Shown here: one piece after another, positions 1 to 7,532 of the stretch
Position numbering within the stretch: position 1 is the stretch's first letter
How the letters are laid out: each line of letters starts with the position of its first letter
NCBI RefSeq assembly: GCF_014655955.1
Contig: NZ_BNBO01000002.1
Span: forward strand, 1 to 64,000
From: Kitasatospora indigofera
Lineage (GTDB): Bacteria > Actinomycetota > Actinomycetes > Streptomycetales > Streptomycetaceae
DNA length: 64,000 bases
Direction of reading: 5' to 3'
Translations under genes and position numbers: made by a program
Notes under the pieces: generated by a model
The model's database searches: none
The model's input: the letters and a program-made list of their open reading frames with translations, nothing else
What the model was told of the DNA's origin: nothing

Positions 1-119
1 AACCGGTCACCCGTCAGCTGCATCCCGTCACCCGAGTCACCCGCGAAACGGATGACCACCCGGTCCAGCTGCTTCACCGGCTTGGCGGGCGCAACGGCCC
101 GTACCGCCTCTGTAGTCAT
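1..119 (-). CDS. 2-oxoacid:acceptor oxidoreductase, alpha subunit (5' end only)
   Basis: The complement starts with ATG at 119 and stays open to the window edge, giving 39 complete codons. The translation contains LDRVVIRFAGDSGDGMQLTG, the N-terminal TPP/gamma-domain start typical of actinobacterial KorA-type 2-oxoglutarate (2-oxoacid) ferredoxin oxidoreductase alpha subunits. These oxidise 2-oxoacids to acyl-CoA and reduce ferredoxin, together with a beta subunit that would lie beyond the window. It is transcribed away from the biosynthetic cluster, so it probably marks the left border. The identification rests on this short but characteristic segment. Confidence 0.82.
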   Translation of the reverse strand, partial: MTTEAVRAVAPAKPVKQLDRVVIRFAGDSGDGMQLTGDR

Positions 120-244
120 GCTCGAAGACCCGCTCTCCGCTCGGCACTTCCGGTCGTCACGTCCCGGTCGCGTGCTTCCTCCGGCCTGGGCACGGAGCAA
201 ACAGCCGCACCCCTGTCGGCCACTTGTGCGGCACTGAGCGCGCA

Positions 245-282
245 CTAAAGCCCGGCGCCGGAGCCCCCGTTGCTTTAGGGGG
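245..282. promoter_or_regulatory. Inverted CTAAAGC / GCTTTAG pair upstream of the first cluster operon
   Basis: CTAAAGC (245-251) and GCTTTAG (272-278) form a perfect 7-bp inverted repeat 20 nt apart, in the divergent space between the oxidoreductase gene and the first hydrolase. Both halves resemble the CTWWAGCGCC element found upstream of four other cluster transcription units. Nothing else is recognisable between 120 and 383. A regulator-binding role is inference. Confidence 0.4.
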
Positions 283-383
283 CCGCAAGCCTGCGGCAAC
301 ACCCTGGGCCGGCGGCGCCCGGCAACCCAGCCGACCCGGCCGGCCGCAGGAGGCTCCGACCGGGGGCCAGGAACGGAGGCGAC

Positions 384-1469
384 GTGGCAACCAGGATCAC
401 GGCCGGCACGACGACGGCCACCCGGACGGGGCCGGGGACGGGCCAGGCCGCCCGGCTGCGCTACCGCACCATCCACGGCTACCGGCGGGCGTTCCGGATG
501 GCGGGCAAGGGGCCGGCCGTCCTGCTGATCCACGGCATCGGCGACTCCTCCGAGACCTGGAACGACATCGTCCCGGGCCTCGCGCAGCGCCACCGGGTGA
601 TCGTGCCCGACCTGCTCGGCCACGGCGCCTCGGACAAGCCGCGCGCGGACTACTCGGTCGGCGGCTACGCCAACGGGATGCGCGACCTGCTGTCGGTGCT
701 CGGCGTCGAGCGGGTCACCCTGGTCGGCCACTCGCTGGGCGGCGGGGTCGCGATGCAGTTCGCGTACCAGTTCCCCGAGCGGACCGAGCGGCTGGTGCTG
801 GTGAGCAGCGGCGGGGTCGGCCGGCAGGTCACCCCGGTGCTCCGGGCCGCCTCCCTGCCGGGTGCCGAACTCGCGCTCGCGGCGCTGCGGCTGCCCACCA
901 TGCGCTGGCAGCTCGGGGCCTTCGTGAAGGTCATGCAGACCCTGGACACCGGGCTCGGCCTGGACGCCCCCGACCTGCTGCGGGTGGTGGACGCGCTGCC
1001 CGACGCCCGGGCCCGCAGTGCCTTCATCCGCACCCTGCGGGCGGTGGTCGACTGGCGCGGCCAGGTCGGGACGCTGATGGACCGCTGCTACCTCGCCCAG
1101 GGCATGCCGAGCATGCTCGTCTGGGGCGAGCGGGACCAGGTGGTGCCGGCCATCCACGGCGGGATGGCGCACGTGTCGATGCCCGGCAGCCGGCTCGAAC
1201 TCTTCGAGAACGCGGGGCACTTCCCGTTCCGCACCGACCCGCAGCGGTTCGTGTCGGTGCTGCACGACTTCATCGCCTCCACCGAGCCGGCGCACTTCAG
1301 CGCGGAGGAGTGGCGCCAGATGCTGCGCACCCGCCGCCCGCACGCCCGGGTGAGCGGCGCACGGCCAACCCCGGCGCCGGCCGCGGCCCCCGCCGCAGCG
1401 TCCGCCGCCGCACCCGCCGCGGCCCCGGCGGCCGGCACCCGGCTGCCGGCACCGCCCGCCGCCGCCTGA
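384..1469 (+). CDS. Alpha/beta hydrolase, first gene of the cluster
   Basis: This is a 361-residue alpha/beta-hydrolase-fold protein. The oxyanion-side LLIHGIGDSS is near residue 48, the nucleophile elbow GHSLGG carries Ser117, and the catalytic His is His279 in NAGHFPF. The last 30 or so residues are an Ala/Pro low-complexity tail with no recognisable fold. The GTG start is chosen because GGAGGC lies just upstream. It is followed by a type II thioesterase and a P450 and is probably co-transcribed with them. The substrate is not evident. It could hydrolyse or release an acyl intermediate, or share a role with the other cluster hydrolase (24571-25686). No signal peptide is visible, so it is likely cytoplasmic. 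Confidence 0.85.
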   Translation: MATRITAGTTTATRTGPGTGQAARLRYRTIHGYRRAFRMAGKGPAVLLIHGIGDSSETWNDIVPGLAQRHRVIVPDLLGHGASDKPRADYSVGGYANGMRDLLSVLGVERVTLVGHSLGGGVAMQFAYQFPERTERLVLVSSGGVGRQVTPVLRAASLPGAELALAALRLPTMRWQLGAFVKVMQTLDTGLGLDAPDLLRVVDALPDARARSAFIRTLRAVVDWRGQVGTLMDRCYLAQGMPSMLVWGERDQVVPAIHGGMAHVSMPGSRLELFENAGHFPFRTDPQRFVSVLHDFIASTEPAHFSAEEWRQMLRTRRPHARVSGARPTPAPAAAPAAASAAAPAAAPAAGTRLPAPPAAA

Positions 1470-1601
1470 ACCACCGCCGCCCGGACCACCGGGCCGCCGG
1501 CCCGCGACCGGGCCGGCGGCCCCGCACGCACAGACGAACGACAGCGACAGGAAGCAACCACAGCACAGGGGCCCCGGCCCCGGGTTAGAGGGGGAGCACC
1601 A

Positions 1602-2402
1602 ATGACGCGCTATCTGTCGGACCGGCACATCGACCTGCCCACGGGCGCCCTGCGGATGTTCTGCTTCCCCTTCGCGGGCGGCGGCGCATCCTCCTACGTC
1701 GGCTGGCAGCGCAGGCTCGGGCCCGAGGTGCAGGTCGTCCCGGTGCGGCTGCCCGGCCGGGAGGACCGGCTCGCCGAGCCGCGGTTCACCGACCTGGACG
1801 CCCTGGTGACCGAGCTGGACGAGCAACTCGGCCCCGAACTGGACCATCCGCACGTCTTCTTCGGCCACAGCATGGGCGCGCTGATCGCCTTCTCGCTCGC
1901 CGAGCGCCGGCACGCCCGGGGGCAGGAGCTGCCGGAGGCGCTGCTGCTCAGCGGCTACCGGGCCCGGCACCTGCCGGCCCCGCGGATCGCCGACCGGAAC
2001 GCCTCCGACGAGGAGCTGGCCGCGGTGCTGGCCGCGCTCGGCGGCATCCCGCAGCGGCTGCTGGAGCACCCCGAGTGGCTCTCCGCGCTGCTGCCGGTCG
2101 CCCGCGACGACCTGCTGCTCTGCGCCGGCCCGCTGAGCCGGGCGATCGCCCCGCTGCCGGTGCCGCTGTACGTCTTCGCGGGCTCCGAGGACCGGCTGGT
2201 GGCACCGGAGGCGATCCGGCTCTGGGAGCAGCACACCACCGGCCCGTTCGAGATGGACACCTTCGCCGGTGGCCACTTCTTCATCCGGGACTGCGACACC
2301 GAGTTCCTCGCCCGGGTGGCGCAGCTGCTGCGCCGCCACGGAGCGGCGGGCACGGCGTCCGGGGCCCGGCCGCCGCGACTGCTGGAAGGCGTCTCCTCGT
2401 GA
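1602..2402 (+). CDS. Type II thioesterase (editing)
   Basis: This 266-residue protein belongs to the GrsT/TEII family that removes stalled or wrongly primed acyl groups from carrier proteins. Visible features are the N-terminal CFPFAGGGASSY, the nucleophile motif GHSMGA with Ser90, a candidate acid Asp197 in GSEDRL, and catalytic His225 in GGHFF. Length and motifs fit the family exactly. GAGGGGGAG precedes the ATG. The stop overlaps the GTG start of the P450 by four bases (GTGA), so the two genes are translationally coupled. In this cluster it would clear the free ACPs and the single PKS module. Confidence 0.92.
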   Translation: MTRYLSDRHIDLPTGALRMFCFPFAGGGASSYVGWQRRLGPEVQVVPVRLPGREDRLAEPRFTDLDALVTELDEQLGPELDHPHVFFGHSMGALIAFSLAERRHARGQELPEALLLSGYRARHLPAPRIADRNASDEELAAVLAALGGIPQRLLEHPEWLSALLPVARDDLLLCAGPLSRAIAPLPVPLYVFAGSEDRLVAPEAIRLWEQHTTGPFEMDTFAGGHFFIRDCDTEFLARVAQLLRRHGAAGTASGARPPRLLEGVSS

Positions 2403-3637
2403 CCGACATGCTGCCCGTGGACACCGTCACCGCGCCCGGACCGGAGCCCGAGGAGCCGCCCGCGCTGCCCTTCCACCGGCCCGGGCCGCTGGAGCCCGCC
2501 CCCGAGTACGCCCGGATGCGCGCCGGGTGCCCGGTCGCGCCGGTCCGGCTGCCGAGCGGCGACCGGGCGTACCTGGCCGCCTCCTACGAGGCCGCGAGGA
2601 CGGTGCTCTCGGACCCGCGGTTCAGCCGGGCCGCGACCACCAGGCCGGGCGCGCCCCGGGTGGGGCCCGCGCCGCAGACCTTCCCCAGCCTGCTCAACAT
2701 GGACCCGCCCGAGCACACCAGGGTCCGCCGGATCATCTCCCGGGAGTTCACCGCCCGCCGGGTGGAGGCGCTGCGCCCGCTGATCCAGCAGCACACCGAC
2801 GCGCTGCTGGACCGGCTGGACACCCGCAACCCGCCGGTGGACCTGGTGCCGGAGTTCACCCTGCGGCTGCCCGTCCTGGTGATCTGCGACCTGCTCGGCG
2901 TCCCCAGCTCCGACCAGGACCGCTTCGCCGCGTTCTCCAGCGGCTGGCTGTCCACCGGCGCCGGTTCGGCCGCGGAGATGCTGGCCGCCCAGGCCGGGCT
3001 GCGCGGCTACCTGGTGGAGCTGGTGGCGGCCAAGCGGGAGCGGCCGGGCGACGACCTGCTGTCGGCGCTGGTCGCCGTCGGCGACGCCGAGGACGGCCGG
3101 CTGTCGGAGGAGGAGCTGCTCTTCCTCGGCGTGAGCCTGCTGGTCAACGGCCACGAGACGACCGCCAAGCAGATCGCCAACGGCCTGCTGGCGCTGCTCA
3201 CCCACCCGCGCGGGAAGGACTGGGCCGCACAGGGGCCCGAGGTGCTGAACCGGACGGTCGAGGAGCTGCTGCGGCTCTACCCGCCGGGCGACGAGGGGCT
3301 GCTGCGGATCGCCCTGGAGGACGTCGAGCTGGACGGCACCCGGATCCCGGCCGGCAGTGCGGTGCTGCCGGGCATCGGCTCGGCCAACCGGGACGGCTGC
3401 CCGTTCCCGAGCCCGGAGCAGCTCGACCCGGAGCGCCCGGCCAACCCGCACCTGACCTTCGGGCACGGCGCCCACTACTGCCTGGGCGGCTCGCTGGCCC
3501 GGGCCGAGCTGCAGATCGCGCTGGGTTCGCTGCTGCGGCGGTTCCCGGGGCTGCGGCTGACCGTGCCGCCGGCCGAGATCCCCCGGGCCGCCGGGCTGCT
3601 GGTGCACGGCGTCAGCGCGCTGCCGGTGACCTGGTGA
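2399..3637 (+). CDS. Cytochrome P450
   Basis: This is a soluble class I bacterial P450 of 412 residues. The I-helix motif is NGHETT (Glu253-Thr255), with an ExxR motif in EELLR, and the haem-binding loop FGHGAHYCLG has the cysteine ligand at residue 361. The GTG start overlaps the thioesterase stop by four bases. An in-frame ATG lies three codons later. It would hydroxylate or otherwise oxidise the cluster product or an acyl intermediate. No ferredoxin or reductase gene is present in the cluster, so electrons must come from elsewhere in the genome. The substrate cannot be read from the sequence. Confidence 0.93.
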   Translation: MTDMLPVDTVTAPGPEPEEPPALPFHRPGPLEPAPEYARMRAGCPVAPVRLPSGDRAYLAASYEAARTVLSDPRFSRAATTRPGAPRVGPAPQTFPSLLNMDPPEHTRVRRIISREFTARRVEALRPLIQQHTDALLDRLDTRNPPVDLVPEFTLRLPVLVICDLLGVPSSDQDRFAAFSSGWLSTGAGSAAEMLAAQAGLRGYLVELVAAKRERPGDDLLSALVAVGDAEDGRLSEEELLFLGVSLLVNGHETTAKQIANGLLALLTHPRGKDWAAQGPEVLNRTVEELLRLYPPGDEGLLRIALEDVELDGTRIPAGSAVLPGIGSANRDGCPFPSPEQLDPERPANPHLTFGHGAHYCLGGSLARAELQIALGSLLRRFPGLRLTVPPAEIPRAAGLLVHGVSALPVTW

Positions 3638-3655
3638 GGTCGGCGACGGCGGGCG

Positions 3656-3682
3656 CGGGCCGGCCGCCCGGTGGCCGGCCCG
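3656..3682. terminator. Hairpin after the P450
   Basis: A perfect 10-bp GC stem (3656-3665 with 3673-3682) and a 7-nt loop follow the P450 stop by 18 bases. No T-run is present. It sits just before the CTTTAGCGCC motif and could end the first operon. Confidence 0.4.
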
Positions 3683-3718
3683 GGGCCGGGACGCGCCCGG
3701 AAGCCAGCACAAGAAGGC

Positions 3719-3728
3719 CTTTAGCGCC
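3719..3728 (+). promoter_or_regulatory. CTTTAGCGCC motif upstream of the KASIII/FkbH operon
   Basis: The sequence CTTTAGCGCC lies 64 bases upstream of the KASIII start codon and matches the recurrent cluster element CTWWAGCGCC. Its position between a candidate terminator and a new gene set fits a promoter-region control site. The bound factor is unknown. Confidence 0.4.
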
Positions 3729-3782
3729 GGCTGGAAACCTCGGCAGGGAAGTCAAAATCGTTTCTCATCAGGGGAGTTGAAG

Positions 3783-4829
3783 ATGCGCTGGGACAATCTG
3801 TACCTGGCGGGCCTGGGGGCCTACCTGCCCGAGGCCGTCGAGACCGCCGAGCAGGCGATCGAGGCCGGCCGCTACACCCTGGACGAGCACCTCGCCAACG
3901 GCATCCGCGGCGTGCACGTCGCCCGCCTGGAGGACGAGAGCCCGGTGCAGATGGCCTCGGCCGCCGCCCGGCAGGCCTTCGAGCGCTCGGGCCACACCAC
4001 CGAGGAGATCGGCCTGGTCGTCCACGGCCACAACAGCCACCAGGGCCAGGAGTTCTGGACCCCGGCCTCCTACGTCCAGAACAACTCGGTCGGCGGCAAC
4101 GGCGCCACCGCCGAGATCCGCCAGGGCTCCAACAGCGGCCTGGCCGCCTTCGAGCTGGCGGCCTCCTGGGTGGCGGCCCGGACCGACACCGCCGCGCTGG
4201 TCAGCGCCGGCGACTCCTTCCACCTGCCGTACTTCGACCGCTGGAACACCGACGACCAGCAGGTCTTCGGCGACGGCGCCGGCGCGCTGATCCTGTCCAG
4301 CCGGACCGGCTTCGCCAAGGTGGTCGCCAGCGCCTCCTTCTCGGACTCCACCCTGGAGCCGATCTACCGCGGCGGCGCCTGGACGACCGGCCCGTTCGCG
4401 GAGGGCAAGACCGTCTCCCTGCGGGCCCGCAAGCGCGCCTACCTGCAGACCGGCGAGAACCTCTACGAGGAGACCGTCGAGCGGATGACCAAGAGCCTGT
4501 TCGCGGTGGTCGGCCAGGTCTTCGACGACGCCGGCACCGACATCAGCAAGATCAAGTACCTGATCCACGCCAACACCGGCCAGACCATCGTCGACTGGGG
4601 CTTCTACCACCCGCTGGGCGTGGACGTCTCGCAGACCGTCTACGACTGGGGCCGCGACTACGGCCACATGGGCGCCGCCGACCACCTGGTCAACCTGAAC
4701 CACCTGGTGGAGACCCGGCCGCTGAGCCCGGGCGACAAGGTCCTGACCATCGGCGTCGGCACCGGCTTCATGTGGACCGCCTTCATCATCGAGATCCTCG
4801 AAACCCCCTCCTGGAACACCGCCTCCTGA
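3783..4829 (+). CDS. KASIII-like protein lacking the active-site cysteine
   Basis: This is a 348-residue thiolase-fold protein of the FabH/KASIII group. In ordinary KASIII the nucleophile lies in a segment like ACAGF. Here the aligned segment is GSNSGLAAF, so Asn117 stands where Cys is expected. A histidine (His262, in LIHANTG) aligns with the catalytic His, but the usual Asn position appears as His295 (YGHMG). It may therefore be an acyltransferase-like or structural partner rather than a self-standing condensing enzyme. The ATG at 3783 is preferred over the TTG at 3777 because GGGGAG at 3771-3776 then has a normal 6-base spacing. Gene order KASIII, FkbH-like, ACP is that of the agglomerin-type tetronate module. 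Confidence 0.85.
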   Translation: MRWDNLYLAGLGAYLPEAVETAEQAIEAGRYTLDEHLANGIRGVHVARLEDESPVQMASAAARQAFERSGHTTEEIGLVVHGHNSHQGQEFWTPASYVQNNSVGGNGATAEIRQGSNSGLAAFELAASWVAARTDTAALVSAGDSFHLPYFDRWNTDDQQVFGDGAGALILSSRTGFAKVVASASFSDSTLEPIYRGGAWTTGPFAEGKTVSLRARKRAYLQTGENLYEETVERMTKSLFAVVGQVFDDAGTDISKIKYLIHANTGQTIVDWGFYHPLGVDVSQTVYDWGRDYGHMGAADHLVNLNHLVETRPLSPGDKVLTIGVGTGFMWTAFIIEILETPSWNTAS

Positions 4830-4921
4830 CCCCCGCGCCCCCGCGCACCGCGCAGCACCCCACCCGCGCCCGCGCCCGCCCGGCCGTACCGGTGAACGGA
4901 CCCCCCGAGGAGAGAAGAACG

Positions 4922-6850
4922 ATGTCCACGGTCGTGAACACCCCGCGCCCCCAGGGCGTGGCAGGCCCGTCGGGGCCGGCCGCGCCGCTGGACCGGCTGC
5001 GCGCCCTGCAGTCCGAGGGCCGGCTCGTCACCGAGTACCCGTCCGTCGCGCCGCTGCTCGCCGAGCTCCCGTACGGCGACAAGGGCGCGGCCGACCTCGT
5101 CCGGGCCGGGCAGCTGCTGTCCCGGCTCGACCCCGACGAGGTCGCCGCCGCCAACCCCGGGACGCTCACCGTGTCGGTGGCGGTGGCCGGCCACTCCACC
5201 GTCGGGGCGCTGGCCGCCCCGCTGACCGCCGAACTGGCCCGGCACGGCATCCTGCTCCGGCTCACCCTCGGCGACTTCGACGGCTACCTGCGCGAGCTGC
5301 AGGACACCGGCAGCCAGCTCTACGCCCCCGGGCTGGACCTGGCGCTGGTCGTCCTGGACGCGCAGGCGGTCTTCGACGAACTGCCCGTCGTCTGGCGGGT
5401 GGAGGACCTGGAGAAGGCGGCCGCCACCAAGCTCGCCCAGCTCGGCAAGCTGGTCGAGCGGTACGTCGGGCACGGCACCGGCACCCTGGTGCTGAACACC
5501 CTGCCGCTGCACCGGCTGCACACCCACCAGCTGGTCGACCTCCGCTCGCGGGCCGCGCTCGGCGTCGCCTGGCGCGAGTTCAACGCCGGCCTGCTCCGGC
5601 TGGCGGCCGCCCACGAGCGGGTCGTGGTGATCGACCTGGACCCGCTGGTGGCCCTCGGCGGGGCGCTCAACGAGCCCCGGATGGCGTCCTACGCCAAGGC
5701 CAACCTGGGTGACGAGCTGCTGGGCCGCTACGCCCGGGAGATCGGCCACCTGGCCCGCACCCTGCGTGGGCGGGCCAAGAAGGTCCTGGTGCTGGACCTC
5801 GACAACACCCTCTGGGACGGCGTCCTCGGCGACGACGGCGCGGACGGCATCGCCGCCGCGACCACCTTCCGCGGCGAGGCCTTCGGGAACTTCCAGAAGA
5901 TCGCGAAGCAGATCGGCTCGCAGGGCGTGCTGCTCGCCGTGAGCAGCAAGAACGACCAGGAGCCGGTGCTCGAAGTCCTGCGCACCCACCCGGACATGGT
6001 GCTCCGCGACACCGACTTCGTCCGGGTGAACGCCAACTGGAACCCCAAGGACGGCAACCTGCGGGACATCGCGGCGAAGCTCAACCTCGGGGTGGACAGC
6101 TTCGTGTTCGCCGACGACTCGCCCTTCGAGACGGGCCTGGTGGCGGCCGGCCTGCCCGAGGTCGCGGTGGTCCGCCTCGACGAGGAGCCGGCCCTGCACG
6201 TCGAGCGGCTGCTCGCCGACGGCTGGTTCGACGTCCGCGAGCTGACCGCGGAGGACCGCGCCCGGGCCGCGCTCTACCGGGTCGAGTCCGACCGGCAGGA
6301 CCTGCTGGACAGCAGCGGGTCGCTGGAGGAGTACCTGGAGCAGCTGGGCGTCCAGGTGAAGGTGGCCGCCGTGGGCGAGGCCGACCTCGCCCGGGTCGCC
6401 CAACTGACCCTGCGGACGAACCAGTTCAACCTGACCACCGAGCGGCTGCAGCCGGCCGAGGTCCGGGAGCGGATCGAGGACCCGGACCACCTGGTGCTCT
6501 CCGTCCGCTCCGGCGACCGGTTCGGCGACAACGGGGTGGTCGGCGCCCTGTTCGCCCACCGCACCCCGCAGGGCCTGCACATCGACAACCTGCTGCTGAG
6601 CTGCCGGGTGTTCTCCCGCGGCATCGAGCAGGCGGCGGTGACCTCGGTGCTGGCGTACGCCGTCGCCCAGGGCCTGGGGCCGGTGACGGCCGCGTACCGC
6701 CCGACCAAGAAGAACCACCGGGTCCGGGACTTCTGGCCCTCGCTGGGCTTCGAGCCGAGCGGCGGCGACGAGGAGGAGCTCTCCTTCTCGCACCCGCTGG
6801 CCGAGCTGCCCGCCGTCCCGTCCCACCTCCGGCTCGACACCGACTTCTGA
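4922..6850 (+). CDS. FkbH-like glyceryl-ACP-forming enzyme (HAD fold)
   Basis: This 642-residue protein is the size of tetronate-pathway FkbH homologues, and much longer than the roughly 360-residue methoxymalonyl FkbH as I recall it. The N-terminal 280 residues match the less conserved extra domain. The HAD core begins with DLDNTLWDG (Asp292 as likely nucleophile) and continues through SSKNDQ. The C-terminal third contains an acetyltransferase-like region with LLSCRVFSRG. Known homologues take 1,3-bisphosphoglycerate, dephosphorylate it and load D-glyceryl onto a dedicated ACP, which is encoded just downstream. GAGGAGAG precedes the ATG. This is the strongest single indicator of a tetronate product. 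Confidence 0.93.
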   Translation: MSTVVNTPRPQGVAGPSGPAAPLDRLRALQSEGRLVTEYPSVAPLLAELPYGDKGAADLVRAGQLLSRLDPDEVAAANPGTLTVSVAVAGHSTVGALAAPLTAELARHGILLRLTLGDFDGYLRELQDTGSQLYAPGLDLALVVLDAQAVFDELPVVWRVEDLEKAAATKLAQLGKLVERYVGHGTGTLVLNTLPLHRLHTHQLVDLRSRAALGVAWREFNAGLLRLAAAHERVVVIDLDPLVALGGALNEPRMASYAKANLGDELLGRYAREIGHLARTLRGRAKKVLVLDLDNTLWDGVLGDDGADGIAAATTFRGEAFGNFQKIAKQIGSQGVLLAVSSKNDQEPVLEVLRTHPDMVLRDTDFVRVNANWNPKDGNLRDIAAKLNLGVDSFVFADDSPFETGLVAAGLPEVAVVRLDEEPALHVERLLADGWFDVRELTAEDRARAALYRVESDRQDLLDSSGSLEEYLEQLGVQVKVAAVGEADLARVAQLTLRTNQFNLTTERLQPAEVRERIEDPDHLVLSVRSGDRFGDNGVVGALFAHRTPQGLHIDNLLLSCRVFSRGIEQAAVTSVLAYAVAQGLGPVTAAYRPTKKNHRVRDFWPSLGFEPSGGDEEELSFSHPLAELPAVPSHLRLDTDF

Positions 6851-6856
6851 GCCGCC

Positions 6857-6891
6857 CCGCGGGGCCCGGACCTCCCGGGCGGGCCCCGCGG
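6857..6891. other. Hairpin between the FkbH-like gene and its ACP
   Basis: An 11-bp perfect GC stem (6857-6867 with 6881-6891) and a 13-nt loop lie in the 91-base spacer. There is no T-run. It may affect message stability or the FkbH to ACP expression ratio, but this is conjecture. Confidence 0.35.
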
Positions 6892-6941
6892 CCGGCGCCC
6901 CACCGCGACGCGAACCCCGACACCCGAAAGAGGCCCCAGGC

Positions 6942-7166
6942 ATGATCACCGAGACCGCCTTCATCCAGATCGTCCGCGACGAGCTCGCCCTCCCGCTGGC
7001 CGAGACCGACCTTGAGAACGACTTCGACAAGGTCGTCTCCTGGGACTCCCTGCACCTGCTGCGCCTGATCGCCGCGGTGGAGAAGGAGACCGGCAAGCGG
7101 GTGTCGGTCGGCAAGCTGCTCTCCGAGCGCAGCCTGCGCGGCATCTACACGCTGCTGGCCGCCTGA
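6942..7166 (+). CDS. Acyl carrier protein, glyceryl-ACP type (copy 1)
   Basis: This is a 74-residue free-standing carrier protein. The phosphopantetheine site is SWDSLHLL with Ser36, and the four-helix pattern is evident. It lies directly after the FkbH-like gene, the normal place for the ACP that accepts the glyceryl unit in tetronate clusters. It is clearly paralogous to the ACP at 20658-20894: both share RDEL.LPL, WDSL.LLRL and a RV..G.LL..RSL ending. The GAxDSL motif of fatty acid synthase ACPs is absent, which argues against a primary-metabolism ACP. It needs modification by a PPTase, and one is encoded in the cluster. Confidence 0.9.
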   Translation: MITETAFIQIVRDELALPLAETDLENDFDKVVSWDSLHLLRLIAAVEKETGKRVSVGKLLSERSLRGIYTLLAA

Positions 7167-7532
7167 GACCGGCCCGGGTGTGCGGCGCTCCCCCTCGCCG
7201 CGCACCCGGGCCCGTACGTCCCCGCCGCGCCGCCGCTCCCCGGAGCCCGGCCGGCCACCGTCGGCCGGCCCCGCCACCCCCGGGCCGGCCGGCCGGCTGC
7301 CGTTGCGGGCCGCGGCTCCCCCCGACTGTCATGCACCGAACATCAACTGCCCCGGGAAGCCCCACCCTTCCCACGCCCCGCACCACCAGCCCGCCGCCGG
7401 GCGCCACCCCCCGGGACCCGGCACCCGGACCCGGTCACCTCCCCGGAGCCCGGCAGCCCGCACCGCAGCGTCGCGGCCGGCCTGCCGCACCACCGCCGGA
7501 CCACCAGACCCACCGACGAAAGCGCTGAGGCC
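7167..7532. other. GC-rich intergenic region without a recognised gene
   Basis: These 366 bases between the ACP and the MMPL exporter contain only Pro/Arg-rich shadow frames. Several GGCCGGCC repeats could form local hairpins. The sequence GAAAGCGCT at about 7517 weakly resembles the cluster motif. No promoter can be assigned with confidence. Confidence 0.5.

Noticed and set aside
4922..7166. FkbH-like gene and ACP as part of a methoxymalonyl-ACP pathway
   Set aside because: There is no 3-hydroxyacyl-CoA dehydrogenase (FkbK type) or O-methyltransferase. The FkbH-like protein has the longer tetronate form, and the ACADs are about 590 residues rather than the shorter FkbI type.
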